64,000 nucleotides of DNA from Paractinoplanes ferrugineus (GTDB lineage Bacteria > Actinomycetota > Actinomycetes > Mycobacteriales > Micromonosporaceae): positions 141,829 to 205,828 of the forward strand of contig NZ_BOMM01000028.1 of the NCBI RefSeq assembly GCF_016862195.1, given 5' to 3'. The notes under the pieces are model-generated. The model had not been told where the DNA came from. It worked only from the letters and a program-made list of their open reading frames with translations, and made no database searches. Made by a program: the position numbers and the translations under genes. Positions within the stretch are counted from its first letter, which is position 1; every line of letters begins with the position of its first letter. Below are positions 61,774 to 64,000 of this stretch, one piece after another.

Positions 61774-63789
61774 TCACGCAGGGCTGGGAGCTGCGGTGAT
61801 GCCGGGTGCCGGGACTGTGCCGGGGGTCTCACCACGGGCCACCGCGCCGGGCGCCGTCCTGCGGTCGATGCCGGCCGCGGCGTACGCGTCGCCCTCGTCG
61901 AGGGTCTCGTTCTCGAGGAGCCGGTGCGCCAGCTGGTCGAGCTGCGGGCGGTGCGCACGGAGCAGGCGCAGCGCGTCGGCGTAGCACTCGTCGACGATCT
62001 TGCGGACCTCGGCGTCGATCAGCTCCTTGGTCGCGGGGGCGACGCCGTCGAGGCCGAGCGGCGACTCCTGCCCGGGCGGCGGCAGCACGGTGACCGGGCC
62101 GATCGCGTCGGACATGCCCCACCGGCCGACCATCTGCCGGGCGATGTTGCTCACCTGGTCGAGGTCGGACTCGGCGCCGGTGGTCATGTCGCCGTAGACG
62201 ACCTCCTCCGCGGCCCGGCCGCCGAGCGCGCCGATGATGCGGCCGCGCAGGTATTTCGCCGAGTAGCCGTAGCGGTCGGCGGACGGGCTCTGGAACGTCA
62301 CGCCGAGAGCCTGACCACGCGGAATGATCGAGATCTTGCGGACCGGGTCGGCGCCCGGGGTGAGCATGCCCAGCAGCGCGTGCCCGGACTCGTGGAACGC
62401 GGTGCGCTCCTTCTCCTCCGGGGTGAGCATGATGCCGCGCACCGTGCCGAGCATGATCTTCTCGAGGGCGTCGGTGAAGTCGGGCGTCCGCACCTGCTCG
62501 TGTCCGCGCCGGGCGGCCAGCAGCGCGGCCTCGTTGACCAGGTTCTTCAGGTCGGCGCCGACCATGCCCGGGGTCGAGGAGGCGAGCGCGCCGAGGTCGA
62601 CGCCGGGCGCGACCGGCACACCCCGGGTGTGCACCTCGAGGATGGCGCGGCGGCCGGCCAGGTCGGGCGGGCTGACCGTGACCCGCCGGTCGAAGCGGCC
62701 CGGCCGCAGCAGCGCGGAGTCGAGGACCTCGGACCGGTTGGTCGCGGCCAGCACGACCACGCCCTCGGCGCCGGTGAAGCCGTCCATCTCGGTGAGGATC
62801 TGGTTGAGCGTCTGCTCGCGCTCGTCGTTGCCGCCGAGCGACTGCGAACCACCGCGGGCCCGCCCGATCGCGTCGAGCTCGTCGATGAAGATGATCGCCG
62901 GGGCCACCTTCTTGGCCTGGTCGAACAGGTCGCGCACCCGGGAGGCGCCGACCCCGACGATCATCTCGATGAACTCGGACGCGGAGATCGAGAAGAACGG
63001 CACCCGGGCCTCGCCGGCGACGGCCCGGGCCAGCAGGGTCTTGCCGGTGCCGGGTGGCCCGGACAGCAGCACGCCGTGCGGGATCTGGGCGCCGAGCTTG
63101 CGGTATCTCTCGGGCTCGCGCAGGAAGTCGACGATCTCGGTGACCTCCTGCTCGACCTCCTCGATGCCGGCCACGTCGGCGAAGGTGGTGCGCGGCCCGC
63201 CCTCGGGCTGGTAGAGCTTGGCCCGGGAACGGCCGAACCCGCCGAGCCCACCGCCGCCGAGCCCGGCCGCGGCCCGCCGGCTGAACCAGACGAGCAGGCC
63301 GACGAGCAGGATGGTGGGCCCGAAGCCGACGAGCAGTTGCTGCCAGACCGGCGCCGACTTGTCCGGCGAGTTGGCGTTGACCGGCACGTTGCCGGCCTGC
63401 AGCTTGGCGAACAGGTCGTCGTCGGCGAACGAGGGCCGCTGGGTGGTGAAGCGGTCGACCTCCTCGGCCTTGGTCTCGCCGGCCGGCGTGTAGGACGCCT
63501 TCCTGGTGAACTCGCCCTCGATCGTGTCGCCGGTCGAGGTGATCTCCTTGACGTTCGCCGACTGCACCTGGGTCAGGAAGTACGTGTACGACACCGAGGT
63601 GCGCTCGGGCGGCGCCAGCAGGAACGACGAGACGATCCAGTTGATCGCCAGCAGCACCACCAGCATCCAGCCGAAGCGCAGCCAGTTGTTGCGGGGCTTG
63701 CGCGAGCCGTCCGGCTCGGGCGCGGTGGGCGGCGCACCCTCGACCCGCCACGGGTGGCGGGTGGGTGACTTCGGCGCATCGGCGGGCAT
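61774..63789 (-). CDS. FtsH-type ATP-dependent zinc metalloprotease
   Basis: A 671-residue membrane protease. Two membrane segments ([20 protein letters not shown] at about 45 and [18 protein letters not shown] at about 150) flank an extracytoplasmic domain. The AAA+ module has Walker A GPPGTGKT, Walker [13 protein letters not shown] and the SRH segment [11 protein letters not shown]. The zinc site is HESGH with a distal Asp in GAESDLDQV. FtsH degrades misfolded membrane proteins and some regulators. ATG at 63789 is preferred over the ORF's longer N-terminus. The flanking genes (GH16 lipoproteins) are not those of the usual actinobacterial ftsH locus, so this may be a second paralogue. Confidence 0.9.
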   Translation of the reverse strand: MPADAPKSPTRHPWRVEGAPPTAPEPDGSRKPRNNWLRFGWMLVVLLAINWIVSSFLLAPPERTSVSYTYFLTQVQSANVKEITSTGDTIEGEFTRKASYTPAGETKAEEVDRFTTQRPSFADDDLFAKLQAGNVPVNANSPDKSAPVWQQLLVGFGPTILLVGLLVWFSRRAAAGLGGGGLGGFGRSRAKLYQPEGGPRTTFADVAGIEEVEQEVTEIVDFLREPERYRKLGAQIPHGVLLSGPPGTGKTLLARAVAGEARVPFFSISASEFIEMIVGVGASRVRDLFDQAKKVAPAIIFIDELDAIGRARGGSQSLGGNDEREQTLNQILTEMDGFTGAEGVVVLAATNRSEVLDSALLRPGRFDRRVTVSPPDLAGRRAILEVHTRGVPVAPGVDLGALASSTPGMVGADLKNLVNEAALLAARRGHEQVRTPDFTDALEKIMLGTVRGIMLTPEEKERTAFHESGHALLGMLTPGADPVRKISIIPRGQALGVTFQSPSADRYGYSAKYLRGRIIGALGGRAAEEVVYGDMTTGAESDLDQVSNIARQMVGRWGMSDAIGPVTVLPPPGQESPLGLDGVAPATKELIDAEVRKIVDECYADALRLLRAHRPQLDQLAHRLLENETLDEGDAYAAAGIDRRTAPGAVARGETPGTVPAPGITAAPSPA

Positions 63790-63839
63790 GAGCGCAAAGG
63801 TAGCGCTCGGTTCTGCGCGGAAACTGAGGGCGTAACGAA

Positions 63840-63882
63840 GATCTCCGGGCACCCCACCGCCGATCGGGGGCACCCGGAGATC
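63840..63882 (-). terminator. 10-bp stem terminator of the partial upstream gene
   Basis: Arms GATCTCCGGG (63840-63849) and CCCGGAGATC (63873-63882) are perfect complements, with a further C4/G4 pairing inside the loop. It lies 17 bp beyond the stop of the partial gene at 63900, upstream of ftsH. Confidence 0.75.
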
Positions 63883-63899
63883 CGTTCAGGGCAGAGCTG

Positions 63900-64000
63900 C
63901 TACTTCTGCACGGCGCAGGTCTTGAGGCCCTCGGCGTTCAGGTTCGGCTTCGCGGCGTTGCGGCCGATCGCGGTCTCGATCCGGTTGATCGTCGAGTTCC
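63900..64000 (-). CDS. Partial gene, C-terminal end only
   Basis: The last about 32 codons of a minus-strand gene that enters from beyond the window. The tail reads as a helical segment (STINRIETAIGRNAAKP) followed by LNAEGLKTCAVQK and a TAG stop at 63900-63902. The single Cys near the end suggests a disulfide in a secreted protein, but the fragment is too short to identify. A hairpin follows the stop. Confidence 0.6.
   Translation of the reverse strand, partial: NSTINRIETAIGRNAAKPNLNAEGLKTCAVQK

Overview
The window is very GC-rich (visibly well above 70% at third codon positions), densely coding DNA with many GTG starts and 4-bp start/stop overlaps. It carries ECF sigma factors, a mycothiol-type DinB protein, a SpoIIM homologue, DUF58/MoxR genes and Acg-type nitroreductases. 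This points to an actinomycete; a soil Micromonosporaceae such as Actinoplanes is my best guess, but that is inference. I see no rRNA, tRNA, CRISPR array, insertion sequence or phage genes.

Layout. 1-4.2 kb (minus): a three-gene unit encoding a 2H phosphoesterase, a CHAT protease carrying a degenerate Mrr-type nuclease domain, and a Trypco2-like protein; it resembles a biological-conflict module. 4.3-5.4 kb: wreckage of a COG4586/4587/3694 ABC exporter operon, with a deletion-fusion and a frameshift. 5.5-10.3 kb: a secreted HAD phosphatase, a cysteine-rich membrane protein with a periplasmic-binding-like domain, and a divergent RibD-type reductase/ECF sigma pair. 10.3-13.0 kb: one polypeptide carrying glycosyltransferase, transpeptidase and NodB deacetylase domains. 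13.2-17.5 kb: a DinB/MDMPI protein, a large secreted Ig-like protein and an ankyrin protein. 17.5-18.6 kb: about 1 kb of low-complexity and tandem-repeat DNA with no credible gene. 18.6-21.2 kb: a frameshifted VanW gene and a zinc alcohol dehydrogenase. 21.3-28.5 kb: the RDD/SpoIIM and DUF4129-DUF4350-MoxR-DUF58 membrane cluster, five of whose genes overlap by 4 bp each.

28.6-35.9 kb: SEC-C and patatin proteins, a substrate-binding/VWA surface protein with a small membrane partner, two divergent Acg nitroreductases and two nucleotidyltransferase-fold proteins. 35.9-44.0 kb: a beta-1,4-galactan utilisation locus with a GH35 beta-galactosidase, a sugar ABC transporter, a LacI regulator and a secreted GH53 galactanase. 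The divergent control region holds two identical 16-bp near-palindromes as candidate LacI operators. 44.1-50.6 kb: a type II NADH dehydrogenase, an AhpD-like/DUF6220/multicopper-oxidase operon and a divergent two-component system. 50.6-55.4 kb: a 1603-residue DUF4011 helicase-nuclease resembling single-gene antiphage proteins. 55.4-64.0 kb: a TetR-MMPL efflux unit, a PucR-type regulator, two paralogous GH16 lipoproteins, an FtsH protease and the 3' end of an unidentified gene.

The strongest leads are the CHAT/dead-Mrr/Trypco2 unit, the penicillin-binding protein/polysaccharide deacetylase fusion and the DUF4011 helicase-nuclease. The most coherent pathway is the galactan locus: GH53 would cut galactan outside, the ABC transporter would import oligosaccharides, GH35 would release galactose, and LacI would control the set.
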